Shown here: one piece after another, positions 1 through 6,052 of the stretch
Numbering within the stretch: position 1 is the first letter of the stretch
Layout: the number at the start of each line of letters is the position of its first letter
NCBI GenBank assembly: GCA_902782715.1
Contig: CACZOG010000252.1
Coordinates: forward strand, 1 to 7,445
From: an uncultured Lachnospiraceae bacterium
GTDB taxonomy: Bacteria > Bacillota > Clostridia > Lachnospirales > Lachnospiraceae
Reading direction: 5' to 3'
DNA: 7,445 bases
Notes under the pieces: model-generated
Databases searched by the model: none
What the model was told of the DNA's origin: nothing
Seen by the model: the letters and a program-made list of their open reading frames with translations, nothing else
Program-made: the position numbers and the translations under genes

Positions 1-81
1 ACAAGAGATCCTCGTATGAAGGAAAGAAAGAAATACGGTCTCAAAGCTGCTCGTCGTGCACCTCAGTTTAGTAAGAGATAA
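1..81 (+). CDS. rpsI: 30S ribosomal protein S9, C-terminal end (partial)
   Basis: The last 26 codons and the TAA stop of ribosomal protein S9 (uS9), a component of the small ribosomal subunit. The visible tail contains KKYGLKAARRAPQFSKR, the near-invariant C-terminus of bacterial S9, whose terminal Lys-Arg reaches toward the P-site tRNA in the ribosome (family knowledge). The start lies outside the window. In most bacteria rpsI is the second gene of an rplM-rpsI operon, and the hairpin terminator just after the stop fits it being the last gene here. The lysine/arginine-rich composition and intact terminal SKR indicate a normal, functional copy. Confidence 0.97.
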   Translation, partial: TRDPRMKERKKYGLKAARRAPQFSKR

Positions 82-91
82 TTTGAATCAG

Positions 92-120
92 AAAGGTTCT
101 CCAAACGGAGAACCTTTTTT
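92..120 (+). terminator. Intrinsic terminator after rpsI
   Basis: A perfect 11-bp inverted repeat (92-102 with 107-117) closes around an AAAC tetraloop and runs into six T residues (115-120). It begins ten bases after the rpsI stop and is a textbook rho-independent terminator for the ribosomal protein operon. Confidence 0.95.
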
Positions 121-166
121 GATTTGTCTTCACTTTTTAAAAAATTATCGGTTGTATTTTGATTTA

Positions 167-175
167 TGATAAAAT
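167..175 (+). promoter_or_regulatory. Candidate extended -10 promoter for the MFS gene
   Basis: TGATAAAAT matches an extended -10 element (TG, one base, then TAAAAT) in an AT-rich stretch between the rpsI terminator and the transporter gene. No good -35 box is seen; TTATCG at 145-150 is weak and 19 bases away. Some promoter is needed here because the gene sits behind a strong terminator. This is a pattern match only. Confidence 0.4.
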
Positions 176-221
176 GAAGATTGTCAGGAATATATTATTG
201 TTTGGTATTTAAGGAATAAAG

Positions 222-1415
222 ATGCCTAATTACGGAAGAACTAAACTAGCCTGCTATCTTGGATTTATAACCCAGGCCATAGCTGCGAATTTTGCACCGC
301 TTCTTTTTTTGAAATTTCATAACGACTACGGTATATCACTGGGAAATATAGCGCTTATTTCCACGGTTTATTTCTTCATGCAGCTTCTTGTGGATCTTTT
401 CTGCGCGAAGTTTGTAGATAAGATTGGATACAGGGTCTCCATAGTAATATCGGAAGTGTGTTCGGCTGCGGGCCTTATCGGACTGGCATTTCTGCCCGAC
501 TTACTGCCTGATGCTTTTGCCGGAATACTTATAAGCGTATCGGTTTATGCCGTGGGATGCGGACTTATCGAAGTTCTGGTAAGCCCCATCATCGAGGCTT
601 GTCCGTTCGAGAATAAAGAGGCAACAATGAGCCTTCTTCATTCTTTTTACTGCTGGGGCTGCGTGGGAACAATAGTAATTTCAACGCTGTTTTTTAGCCT
701 GTTTGGCATGGACAGCTGGAGATGGCTCACACTTATCTGGGCGCTGGTACCGGCCGTAAATATATTCAACTTTGCAACCTGTCCCATCGTACCTATCGTG
801 GAAGACGGAAAGGGAATGGGAATCAGGCAGCTTGGAAAGAAACCTCTTTTCTGGGCAGCAATATGTCTTATGGTCTGTGCGGGAGCTTCGGAACTTGCCA
901 TGGCACAGTGGGCATCGGCATATGCAGAAGCAGCACTGGGATTATCCAAAGCACTTGGCGATCTGTTAGGTCCCTGTATGTTCGCGGTAACAATGGGCAT
1001 AAGCCGCGTCATATACGGAAAGTATGGAGAAAAACTTAAGCTTACGTGGTTCATGCTTGGCTCCGGAGCATTATGCGTTGTCTGTTATCTTTTGGCATCT
1101 CTTTCTTCAAATCCGGTTATCGGACTCATTGGATGTGTTTTATGCGGATTTTCCGTAGGGATCATGTGGCCCGGAACAATAAGTATTTCTTCAAAGAAAT
1201 TCCCTGCAGGAGGAACGTCGATGTTTGCACTCCTTGCAATGGCGGGTGACCTTGGCGGAAGCATTGGACCTGCTTTTGTAGGAAGAGTTACGCAGTTTGC
1301 CGGTGATGACATCAGGGCAGGAATGGGAGTCGGCCTGATATTTCCGATAGTGCTTATCATAATGCTTATGATCATCAGTAAAGCATCGGTAAAAACCGAG
1401 TCGGACAGACAGTGA
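222..1415 (+). CDS. MFS transporter, fucose-permease-like
   Basis: A 397-residue integral membrane protein with about 12 hydrophobic segments, the usual size of a major facilitator. Two loop motifs of the superfamily are visible: FVDKIGYRV near residues 64-72 between helices 2 and 3, and its second-half echo SRVIYGKYGEK near 261-271. The late segment around WPGTISI (316-322), followed by a Gly-rich helix with GDLGGSIGP (342-350), and LLHSFYCWG near 138-146 resemble the FucP/YbjJ branch of MFS, which moves sugars or small organic solutes with protons. The substrate cannot be read from sequence. AAGGA at 211-215 precedes the ATG by 6 nt and supports this start. The gene stands alone between two terminators. 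The C-terminus is short, charged and cytoplasmic. MFS is certain; the FucP-like placement is moderate. Confidence 0.9.
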   Translation: MPNYGRTKLACYLGFITQAIAANFAPLLFLKFHNDYGISLGNIALISTVYFFMQLLVDLFCAKFVDKIGYRVSIVISEVCSAAGLIGLAFLPDLLPDAFAGILISVSVYAVGCGLIEVLVSPIIEACPFENKEATMSLLHSFYCWGCVGTIVISTLFFSLFGMDSWRWLTLIWALVPAVNIFNFATCPIVPIVEDGKGMGIRQLGKKPLFWAAICLMVCAGASELAMAQWASAYAEAALGLSKALGDLLGPCMFAVTMGISRVIYGKYGEKLKLTWFMLGSGALCVVCYLLASLSSNPVIGLIGCVLCGFSVGIMWPGTISISSKKFPAGGTSMFALLAMAGDLGGSIGPAFVGRVTQFAGDDIRAGMGVGLIFPIVLIIMLMIISKASVKTESDRQ

Positions 1416-1479
1416 TCCGACTATAAATTCAGCGTCCCCAAAGAAGCATTTTCTCGTCAATGATCATTCTGATATAGTC

Positions 1480-1514
1480 AAAAAATCCTTCCGATCGTTC
1501 GGAGGGATTTTTTT
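1480..1514 (+). terminator. Intrinsic terminator after the MFS gene
   Basis: A stem of about 14-15 bp (1480-1494 with 1499-1513, one G-T wobble at 1489/1504) closes a TCGT loop and runs into seven T residues (1508-1514). The left arm starts with six A residues, so the reverse transcript would also end in a U tract and the element could stop transcription in both directions. Confidence 0.93.
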
Positions 1515-1547
1515 ATCCATTTTTTCATTCATTTTATGCTTATAAAT

Positions 1548-1556
1548 TGATATACT
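1548..1556 (+). promoter_or_regulatory. Candidate extended -10 promoter for the four-helix membrane protein gene
   Basis: TGATATACT is an extended -10 element (TG, one base, TATACT). TTCATT at 1528-1533 lies 17 bases upstream as a weak -35. Transcription would start near 1563, giving a leader of about 14 nt that still holds the complete ribosome binding site. The position after a strong terminator makes a promoter here plausible. Confidence 0.45.
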
Positions 1557-1576
1557 ATCCTATATGGAGGAAAAAA

Positions 1577-2113
1577 ATGGGAACGAAAAGAATTAATTTT
1601 TCACTGGTTCTGAATATATTATGTGCTTTTACCTCACTGATCTATGCGGCTTTTGCACTGAGTTATTTCGGGAAGATGATATCCCTTGCAATTAAAGGCG
1701 GCGAATATGACTGGATGGATTTTATGGCTTTGCTGATCTTTGTATTTTTCCCGATCGTAGCAGGCATTGTTCTTCCCTTAAGAATGGTTACGCTTGTCAA
1801 TATAATAGTTGCCAAAACAAAGATAAAAAACGGAACATTTGCCAAAGGAAACCTTATTGCAACCGGCATATTGCAGATGGCTGATGTATTGATCTCTTTC
1901 TGCGGATTCCTGGGAGTTTTAGTCTGGCTGCTATTCATTAATGATGATTTGATCAGGACCATATTGGGAACGCATTATTCCGATTATTACTGGCCGTTAG
2001 TCAGCATTGCAGCGATCATTCTCGGAATACCGCATATTGCCAAAGCCGTTGCGCAGATAGTTTCCGCCATAATGCTTTTTACCGTTAAAAGAAATGCAAT
2101 AACTGCTGAATAA
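1577..2113 (+). CDS. Four-helix membrane protein of unknown function
   Basis: A 178-residue protein that I do not recognise as a named family. It has four hydrophobic segments, roughly residues 10-31, 49-79, 92-121 and 140-168, joined by short polar loops, with a basic N-terminus (MGTKR) and a short charged tail. No signal peptide, catalytic motif or cysteine pair is evident. An in-frame ATG exists ten codons earlier at 1547, but GGAGG at 1566-1570 lies 6 nt before the ATG at 1577, and the earlier start would place this binding site inside the gene and overlap the candidate promoter, so 1577 is preferred. It follows the MFS terminator and may be the first gene of the transcript that continues into the acetyltransferase. 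The function is open. Confidence 0.82.
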   Translation: MGTKRINFSLVLNILCAFTSLIYAAFALSYFGKMISLAIKGGEYDWMDFMALLIFVFFPIVAGIVLPLRMVTLVNIIVAKTKIKNGTFAKGNLIATGILQMADVLISFCGFLGVLVWLLFINDDLIRTILGTHYSDYYWPLVSIAAIILGIPHIAKAVAQIVSAIMLFTVKRNAITAE

Positions 2114-2145
2114 GTTTTCTTTATTGTTTTATTTGATGATAGAGA

Positions 2146-2152
2146 AAAGGAG
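2146..2152 (+). promoter_or_regulatory. Distant ribosome binding site before the ZmaR-like gene
   Basis: AAAGGAG is a good Shine-Dalgarno match but ends 18 nt before the only usable ATG (2171). An in-frame TAA at 2156-2158 rules out an earlier start in this frame. The spacing is roughly twice the optimum, so initiation is expected to be weak or to depend on local RNA folding. Confidence 0.45.
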
Positions 2153-2170
2153 TAATAAAAGACTGATAAT

Positions 2171-2932
2171 ATGATACACGAGTTAAAAGATACATCAAAA
2201 GTTCAGAGCCTGTTTAAAGGATGGGAGGAAACTCTGATTTACTCATGCCTGCAAAATGTTATGGGCAGGGTTTTTGTAACGGATCCCGATAATCCGAAGT
2301 CTGCAATGGCATTTGTTGGATGCTTTGGGTTTTATGCAGGAGAACCGGATCGTGAACTTGTTGAAAATAAACCTGAAGGGTTTGTTATCATGACGCCGCA
2401 AAATGAGGAATGGGCTTCGCTGATAGAAGACTGTTTCCCATCGTCAAAGCGTGTTATAAGATATGCCATCAAAAAGGACACGCAATTTGATGTGGAGGCA
2501 TTAAAAAATAAAATAAGCGAGCTGCCCGAAGAATATGAACTCAAGCCGATAGATTCGGATATCTACGATCTGTGCCTTGAAAATCCGGTGACGAGAGATT
2601 TTGTTTCCGCGTTTGAGAGTAAAGAGAAATATCTTGAACTGGGACGCGGAATCGTAATATTAAAAGACGGAAATATAGTATCCGGAGCTTCTTCGTATAC
2701 GAGATACAAAACCGGAATCGAAATAGAAGTTGATACTGCGGAAAGCGAAAGAAGAAAGCAGCTGGCTACTATAGTATGTGCGGCACTTATTGTTCAATGC
2801 CTCGAGGAAGGATTATATCCGAGCTGGGATGCGCAGAATATGAATTCGGTGCGCCTGGCCGAAAAACTCGGATATGAATTCAGCCATGAGTACGTTGCAT
2901 ACGAAGTGAATTCCGAAGATCGGACGCATTAG
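2171..2932 (+). CDS. GNAT-family acetyltransferase, ZmaR-like
   Basis: A 253-residue protein resembling the GNAT_acetyltran group (Pfam PF12746), whose founding member ZmaR acetylates the antibiotic zwittermicin A. The N-terminal half (about 1-120) is the variable domain of this group. The C-terminal half holds the acetyl-CoA fold: a beta strand EIEVDT (184-189), the turn ERRKQLAT (193-200), helix IVCAALIVQCL (201-211), then the signature PSWDAQN (217-223) and SVRLAEKLGY (226-235). The usual turn is R-x-x-G-x-A; here the glycine is Gln197, which could affect cofactor binding or simply be tolerated. It would transfer an acetyl group from acetyl-CoA to an amine in the cytoplasm; the substrate is unknown. 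The ATG at 2171 is the only sensible start, although its binding site is far away. The fold is confident, an antibiotic role is not. Confidence 0.85.
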   Translation: MIHELKDTSKVQSLFKGWEETLIYSCLQNVMGRVFVTDPDNPKSAMAFVGCFGFYAGEPDRELVENKPEGFVIMTPQNEEWASLIEDCFPSSKRVIRYAIKKDTQFDVEALKNKISELPEEYELKPIDSDIYDLCLENPVTRDFVSAFESKEKYLELGRGIVILKDGNIVSGASSYTRYKTGIEIEVDTAESERRKQLATIVCAALIVQCLEEGLYPSWDAQNMNSVRLAEKLGYEFSHEYVAYEVNSEDRTH

Positions 2933-2974
2933 AAAACAAAGAAAAACCTAAATATAAAAGACTAATAAAACAAC

Positions 2975-2979
2975 GGAGG
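2975..2979 (+). promoter_or_regulatory. Strong ribosome binding site of the dCTP deaminase gene
   Basis: GGAGG lies 8 nt before the ATG at 2988, the best-placed site in the middle of the window, and fixes that start. High translation of this gene relative to its neighbours is a reasonable inference. Confidence 0.8.
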
Positions 2980-2987
2980 ACCGGAAA

Positions 2988-3521
2988 ATGATCTTATCAG
3001 ACAAAACCATCAGCAAAATGATCGAGGAAAAAACTTTGGTTATCGAACCCATAACCAAAGAGCAGATACAGCCTGCCAGTGTGGATATAAGGCTCGGCAA
3101 TACATTCAGTGTTGTTGATGACACACCGTCGGGAGTGATCACATTGGGAAATAAAATAGAATACAAATCCATAGTTACGGATACATATCTAATCCTTCCG
3201 GGACAGTTTGTTCTTGCAACAACAATGGAATATTTTGAACTGCCTGATGATCTGACGGCATTTGTGGAAGGCCGCAGTTCTTTAGGCCGCATGGGATTGT
3301 TTATTCAGAATGCAGGATGGGTGGATCCCGGATTTAAGGGCGAGATCACGCTGGAATTATATAATGCAAACAGATGCGCGATCGAACTGAAAGCCGGCAG
3401 AAGAGTCGGACAGCTTGTGTTCGCTAAAATGGATGATGCGGCATTAAATCCTTATAACGGAAAATACCAGGGTCAAAGAGGCGCAACAGGATCCAGAGTG
3501 TTTATGGATTCCGATAAATAA
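2988..3521 (+). CDS. dcd: dCTP deaminase, probably bifunctional deaminase/dUTP diphosphatase
   Basis: A 177-residue cytoplasmic enzyme of the dCTP deaminase/dUTPase fold, which supplies dUTP or dUMP for thymidylate synthesis. The family start (ILSDKTI), QPASVDIRLG at 28-37, PGQFVLATT at 71-79 and the core GRSSLGR at 95-101 are all present. By alignment with E. coli Dcd, Ser97, Arg101 and Glu123 correspond to catalytic Ser111, Arg115 and Glu138. The segment AGWVDPGF (109-116) resembles the Methanocaldococcus and Mycobacterium bifunctional enzymes (AG-W/F-I-D) rather than E. coli AHRIDPGW, and the C-terminal KYQGQRGATGSR (159-170) also fits that type. Such enzymes convert dCTP directly to dUMP. 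The loop before AGWVD is one residue shorter than in the relatives I can recall. It is followed after 26 nt by a peptidase-like gene. The family is certain, bifunctionality is an inference. Confidence 0.94.
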   Translation: MILSDKTISKMIEEKTLVIEPITKEQIQPASVDIRLGNTFSVVDDTPSGVITLGNKIEYKSIVTDTYLILPGQFVLATTMEYFELPDDLTAFVEGRSSLGRMGLFIQNAGWVDPGFKGEITLELYNANRCAIELKAGRRVGQLVFAKMDDAALNPYNGKYQGQRGATGSRVFMDSDK

Positions 3522-3547
3522 ATCTGATTAAACTTCAATAAGGCATA

Positions 3548-4009
3548 ATGAAAAACACATTATTTTTAGGATTTAAAGGAAAGAATAATTCATCGAATCT
3601 GCTGGTTAGTTCATTATCGGCACGATCATTTTTTCTGACAAATTCTTTTACGGGATTAAAGAAAGATATCGAAGATCTGTCTCCTGATTATACTGAAGTA
3701 TATCTGTTCGGAGTAAACAAGAACTTAAGCAATACGTTCAGTATTGAGCGCTTTGCAGAAAAAGACGGTAAAAGACTGCGATCCAAACTCGATCCGGAAG
3801 AACTTAAGAAACGATTTGCTTCTTGTGGGATCAATGCCGATATATCGCATGTTCCGTCAAAGTATCTTTGCAATGAAGCCTTCTGGTATCTGCTGGAAAA
3901 ATACCAAGGAAATGCTGTTTTGATCCATATTCCGACCATAAAGAATTTTAATGAAGAATGGGTTTCAAGTGTCAGAAACGCAATGACAATCAAAGAGAAC
4001 GGAAAGTGA
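3548..4009 (+). CDS. Short pyroglutamyl-peptidase-like protein (C15 family)
   Basis: A 153-residue protein with recognisable landmarks of pyroglutamyl peptidase I, a cytoplasmic cysteine peptidase that removes N-terminal pyroglutamate. FSIERFA (64-70) matches the family SIERVA block with catalytic Glu67. KYLCNEAFWYLL (105-116) matches the YLCN block with catalytic Cys108. LIHIPT (125-130) supplies His127. The N-terminal LGFKG...NSSN matches TGFEPFGG...NPS only in part: the first Phe (Phe9) is kept, but the second Phe and the PFGG turn, which bind the pyroglutamyl ring, are absent. Classical enzymes have about 200-215 residues, so roughly 50-60 are missing, mainly between N-terminus and Glu67 and around the substrate loops. 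The ribosome binding site (TAAGG, 4 nt before ATG) is poor. The stop lies six bases before the next ATG, indicating tight coupling. The C15 relationship is fairly secure; the activity is uncertain. Confidence 0.72.
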   Translation: MKNTLFLGFKGKNNSSNLLVSSLSARSFFLTNSFTGLKKDIEDLSPDYTEVYLFGVNKNLSNTFSIERFAEKDGKRLRSKLDPEELKKRFASCGINADISHVPSKYLCNEAFWYLLEKYQGNAVLIHIPTIKNFNEEWVSSVRNAMTIKENGK

Positions 4010-4015
4010 GTGAGA

Positions 4016-4525
4016 ATGTCGGCAGACAAAGCTTTTATTGTTATAGATTTGCAGAATGATTATCTCTGGGATAAAAGAAAACCGATGTTTACTTATGATT
4101 CGGATAAGCTTGTAGAGAATGTAAATCATAACATTTTAACTTACAAAGAAAAAGGGTATGACATTATATATATCAAACATATTCTGCCTAAAATAATGTG
4201 GGGTGTCGGTTTCTCCATTAAAGGAACTGAGGGTGCCGAATTATATCCCAAAGTGGATCGGGTATCGGATTATATTTTTGAGAAAAATCATTCCGATTCA
4301 TATACTTCAAAAGACTTCAGACAGCATATGGAAAAGCAGGGATACAAAGAAGTTGTTCTTTGCGGATTGGATGAGTGCGGATGTGTCGGCGCAACGGCAA
4401 AAGGTGCGGTTAAAACCGGCGTTAAGGTGTCCATGCTTACAGACTGTATAGTCAGCCGTTTCCCGGATGAGAAGATTCAGAAAATGAGAGCCGACCTGAA
4501 AGCCTTGGGTGTTCAATACATATAG
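4016..4525 (+). CDS. Isochorismatase-like cysteine hydrolase
   Basis: A 169-residue protein of the isochorismatase-like fold (PF00857), which includes nicotinamidases, ureidoacrylate/carbamoyl amidohydrolases and isochorismatase. The N-terminal strand FIVIDLQNDY (7-16) carries nucleophile-activating Asp11. FEKNHSDSY (88-96) carries Lys90. GLDECGCVGATAKGA (117-131) carries Cys123 in the usual C-V-x-x-T-A context, so the Asp/Lys/Cys triad is complete. GTEGAEL (70-76) is the family Gly-Thr-x-Gly-Ala turn. The metal-binding D-x-H-x(5)-H of true nicotinamidases is not seen in YIKHILPK, so classical PncA activity is doubtful. A GTG at 4010 is an alternative in-frame start adding two residues; the ATG is preferred because the N-terminus then fits the family and AGTGA sits 6 nt before it. 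It lies almost contiguous with the C15-like gene. The substrate is unknown. Confidence 0.88.
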   Translation: MSADKAFIVIDLQNDYLWDKRKPMFTYDSDKLVENVNHNILTYKEKGYDIIYIKHILPKIMWGVGFSIKGTEGAELYPKVDRVSDYIFEKNHSDSYTSKDFRQHMEKQGYKEVVLCGLDECGCVGATAKGAVKTGVKVSMLTDCIVSRFPDEKIQKMRADLKALGVQYI

Positions 4526-4552
4526 CATATTTTATTTGAGGAAACTATTATC

Positions 4553-5485
4553 ATGAAAAAACCAATTAAAATGGTTGCATTATTACTATCACTTCCTTTA
4601 GTTTTGGCAGGATGCAAAGGTAATAACAATCAGGTTGTCGAAAATGATCTGCCGGAGCAGGAAATAGAGGAAAACGTAATATCGGATAATGAAGATGGTG
4701 AAATAAAATATGATAAAGATCTGGAGTATAACATATATATCGAAAAAAATGTTGTGACTCCTTCTTCTGATAATACCGACCCGGAAGATACTACAGATAC
4801 CAAAGAACCCGAAACAGATATAGATACCGAAGAACCTGAAACAGATAGTGATCTGCTTAAGGAAAATCCCGAAATCGCCGCTTACCTGGAAATCAATTAT
4901 GAGGAAGTGGATACGAAAGGTTTATCGAAGGAAACGCTTAATTTATTTGCTCCCTGTGCTATTTATCTGGAAAACGGCGGATATACAACCAATGGGGATA
5001 TGTTAAGTTCGATGGATTATCATGATATATATGATTTTCTGTATGATTTTCTGGAGGCAGCAGGAAGCGAACAGGTTCACGGTTTTGATTATGATTTTTT
5101 GACTACGCAGAGCAGGATGAAATATGAAGACTGGGAGTATCTTTTAACTGAGGTTTTAAACGAGAACAACCCCGAAATCGTACTAAATAAACTGCCCAAC
5201 GAATTCGGAGGCGAAGTGTCAGTTTATTATAATCCCGAGGATAACTATATATACACCGAAAGAGGAACTCTCGGCTGGGAACAAAGTGCAGAAGTCAGGG
5301 AAGTGATAAGAGAAGGAGATGCTTTTATAATCACATACGATCTGTACACTCTCGGCAGTTATTTGATCGGTGTAGCAGAAGTGACAATAGCGGAAGCAGA
5401 TAATAAATACGGTTACAGCCTTGTCGGTGTTGACAGGATAAAAGGATTTGATGAATGGATCTGGAATGAATTTTATTTCGAGTAA
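4553..5485 (+). CDS. Secreted lipoprotein of unknown function with acidic linker
   Basis: A 310-residue exported lipoprotein. The N-terminus is a type II signal: basic MKKPIK, a hydrophobic core (about 7-17) and lipobox LAGC with lipidated Cys21, so the mature protein is anchored on the outer face of the membrane. Residues 22-105 are a low-complexity acidic tether rich in Asp, Glu, Thr, Pro and Asn, including two 9-residue copies of DTxEPETDx at 82-99. The remainder (about 106-310) is a compact, acidic, Tyr-rich domain with the look of a small mixed alpha/beta sensor- or binding-type domain; I do not recognise it. Two short stretches, VSVYYNPEDNYIYTE (222-236) and FIITYDLYT (262-270), look like antiparallel strands. 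GAGG at 4538-4541 is 11 nt before the ATG, slightly far. It is followed after 21 nt by a membrane protein gene. Lipoprotein status is firm. Confidence 0.85.
   Translation: MKKPIKMVALLLSLPLVLAGCKGNNNQVVENDLPEQEIEENVISDNEDGEIKYDKDLEYNIYIEKNVVTPSSDNTDPEDTTDTKEPETDIDTEEPETDSDLLKENPEIAAYLEINYEEVDTKGLSKETLNLFAPCAIYLENGGYTTNGDMLSSMDYHDIYDFLYDFLEAAGSEQVHGFDYDFLTTQSRMKYEDWEYLLTEVLNENNPEIVLNKLPNEFGGEVSVYYNPEDNYIYTERGTLGWEQSAEVREVIREGDAFIITYDLYTLGSYLIGVAEVTIAEADNKYGYSLVGVDRIKGFDEWIWNEFYFE
4796..4849 (+). repeat. Two tandem 27-bp repeats encoding an acidic 9-residue unit
   Basis: Copies at 4796-4822 and 4823-4849 match at 23 of 27 positions and encode DTKEPETDI and DTEEPETDS. Two of the four differences fall in the last codon. 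The unit is in frame with the lipoprotein linker, so copy number can change tether length without a frameshift. Confidence 0.85.
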
Positions 5486-5506
5486 ATACTCAATGAGAGG
5501 GAAATT

Positions 5507-5992
5507 ATGATCGTTTTGACAGAGAGTGTTATACTGTGCGGACTGTTCACGCTTATGGTTTTTATAATGTCGAGAAAGCCCATTAATACACTTTATAACT
5601 ATCCGCCCCGAATTCAGGAAAGAGTTAAGTCCCTGGATGAATATAAGGACATTGTTCCTACAAAGAAAAATAAGATAGCGGTTAAACTTATCGCATGCAT
5701 ATTGTTCGTCGTCATTCTCAGTCTGATATTGAGATTTATAAACGGGTATACAACCTTTTTGGCGGCTTTCGGATTTGGCTTCCTTTTGTGGACGATAGTT
5801 AATCTTTGGGATGTCATTGTACTGGATATTATCTGGTTCTGTCATGATCCCCGATTCGTTTTCAAGGGCACTGAAGATATGGTGAAGGACTATCATGATT
5901 ACTGGTTCCACATCAAGGGATTCTTTATCGGAGAGGTACTGGCATTGGTCATTTGTGCGCTGGCCGGACTGGTAGTGCATTTTGTTTTTTAA
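5507..5992 (+). CDS. Conserved-looking four-helix membrane protein, function unknown
   Basis: A 161-residue protein with hydrophobic segments near 3-21, 57-77, 82-110 and 137-160. The first loop (about 22-56) is basic and polar with YNYPPRIQERV; the segment between the last two helices carries the strongest pattern: IWFCHDPRF (109-117), GTEDM (121-125) and YHDYWFHIKG (129-138), dense in His, Trp, Tyr, Asp and Cys and therefore likely functional. I recall similar motifs in uncharacterised membrane proteins of Clostridia but no assigned role. By the positive-inside rule the basic loop would be cytoplasmic. GAGAGGGA at 5495-5502 lies about 4-5 nt before the ATG, supporting this start. It follows the lipoprotein gene by 21 nt, so a shared transcript and perhaps a shared envelope role are plausible. 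A long opposite-strand reading frame over it is judged spurious. Confidence 0.84.
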   Translation: MIVLTESVILCGLFTLMVFIMSRKPINTLYNYPPRIQERVKSLDEYKDIVPTKKNKIAVKLIACILFVVILSLILRFINGYTTFLAAFGFGFLLWTIVNLWDVIVLDIIWFCHDPRFVFKGTEDMVKDYHDYWFHIKGFFIGEVLALVICALAGLVVHFVF

Positions 5993-6052
5993 ATATTGGC
6001 CATATGGCGAAAATGGAAGGGGATCAAAAATAGCTTTGGGGTAAGAAGAAAT

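Noticed and set aside
647..1054. Minus-strand and alternative-frame open reading frames inside the MFS gene
   Set aside because: They have no start signals and the sense frame encodes a complete, clearly recognisable transporter.
2155..2963. Shared 10-mer ATAAAAGACT before the ZmaR-like gene (2155-2164) and before dcd (2954-2963)
   Set aside because: Two copies of a short AT-rich word in AT-rich leaders are compatible with chance, and no symmetry or third copy supports an operator.
2988..3521. The dCTP deaminase as an antiphage defence gene
   Set aside because: The protein is of normal single-domain length with a standard metabolic motif set, and no recognised defence gene is next to it. 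The housekeeping role is the simpler reading.
4016..4525. True nicotinamidase (PncA)
   Set aside because: The cysteine triad is present but the family's metal-binding Asp-x-His...His motif is not visible, so only the wider isochorismatase-like family is assigned.
5999..6008. Perfect 10-bp palindrome GCCATATGGC just after the four-helix gene
   Set aside because: Too short and isolated to assign as an operator or recombination site, and there is no matching copy elsewhere in the window.
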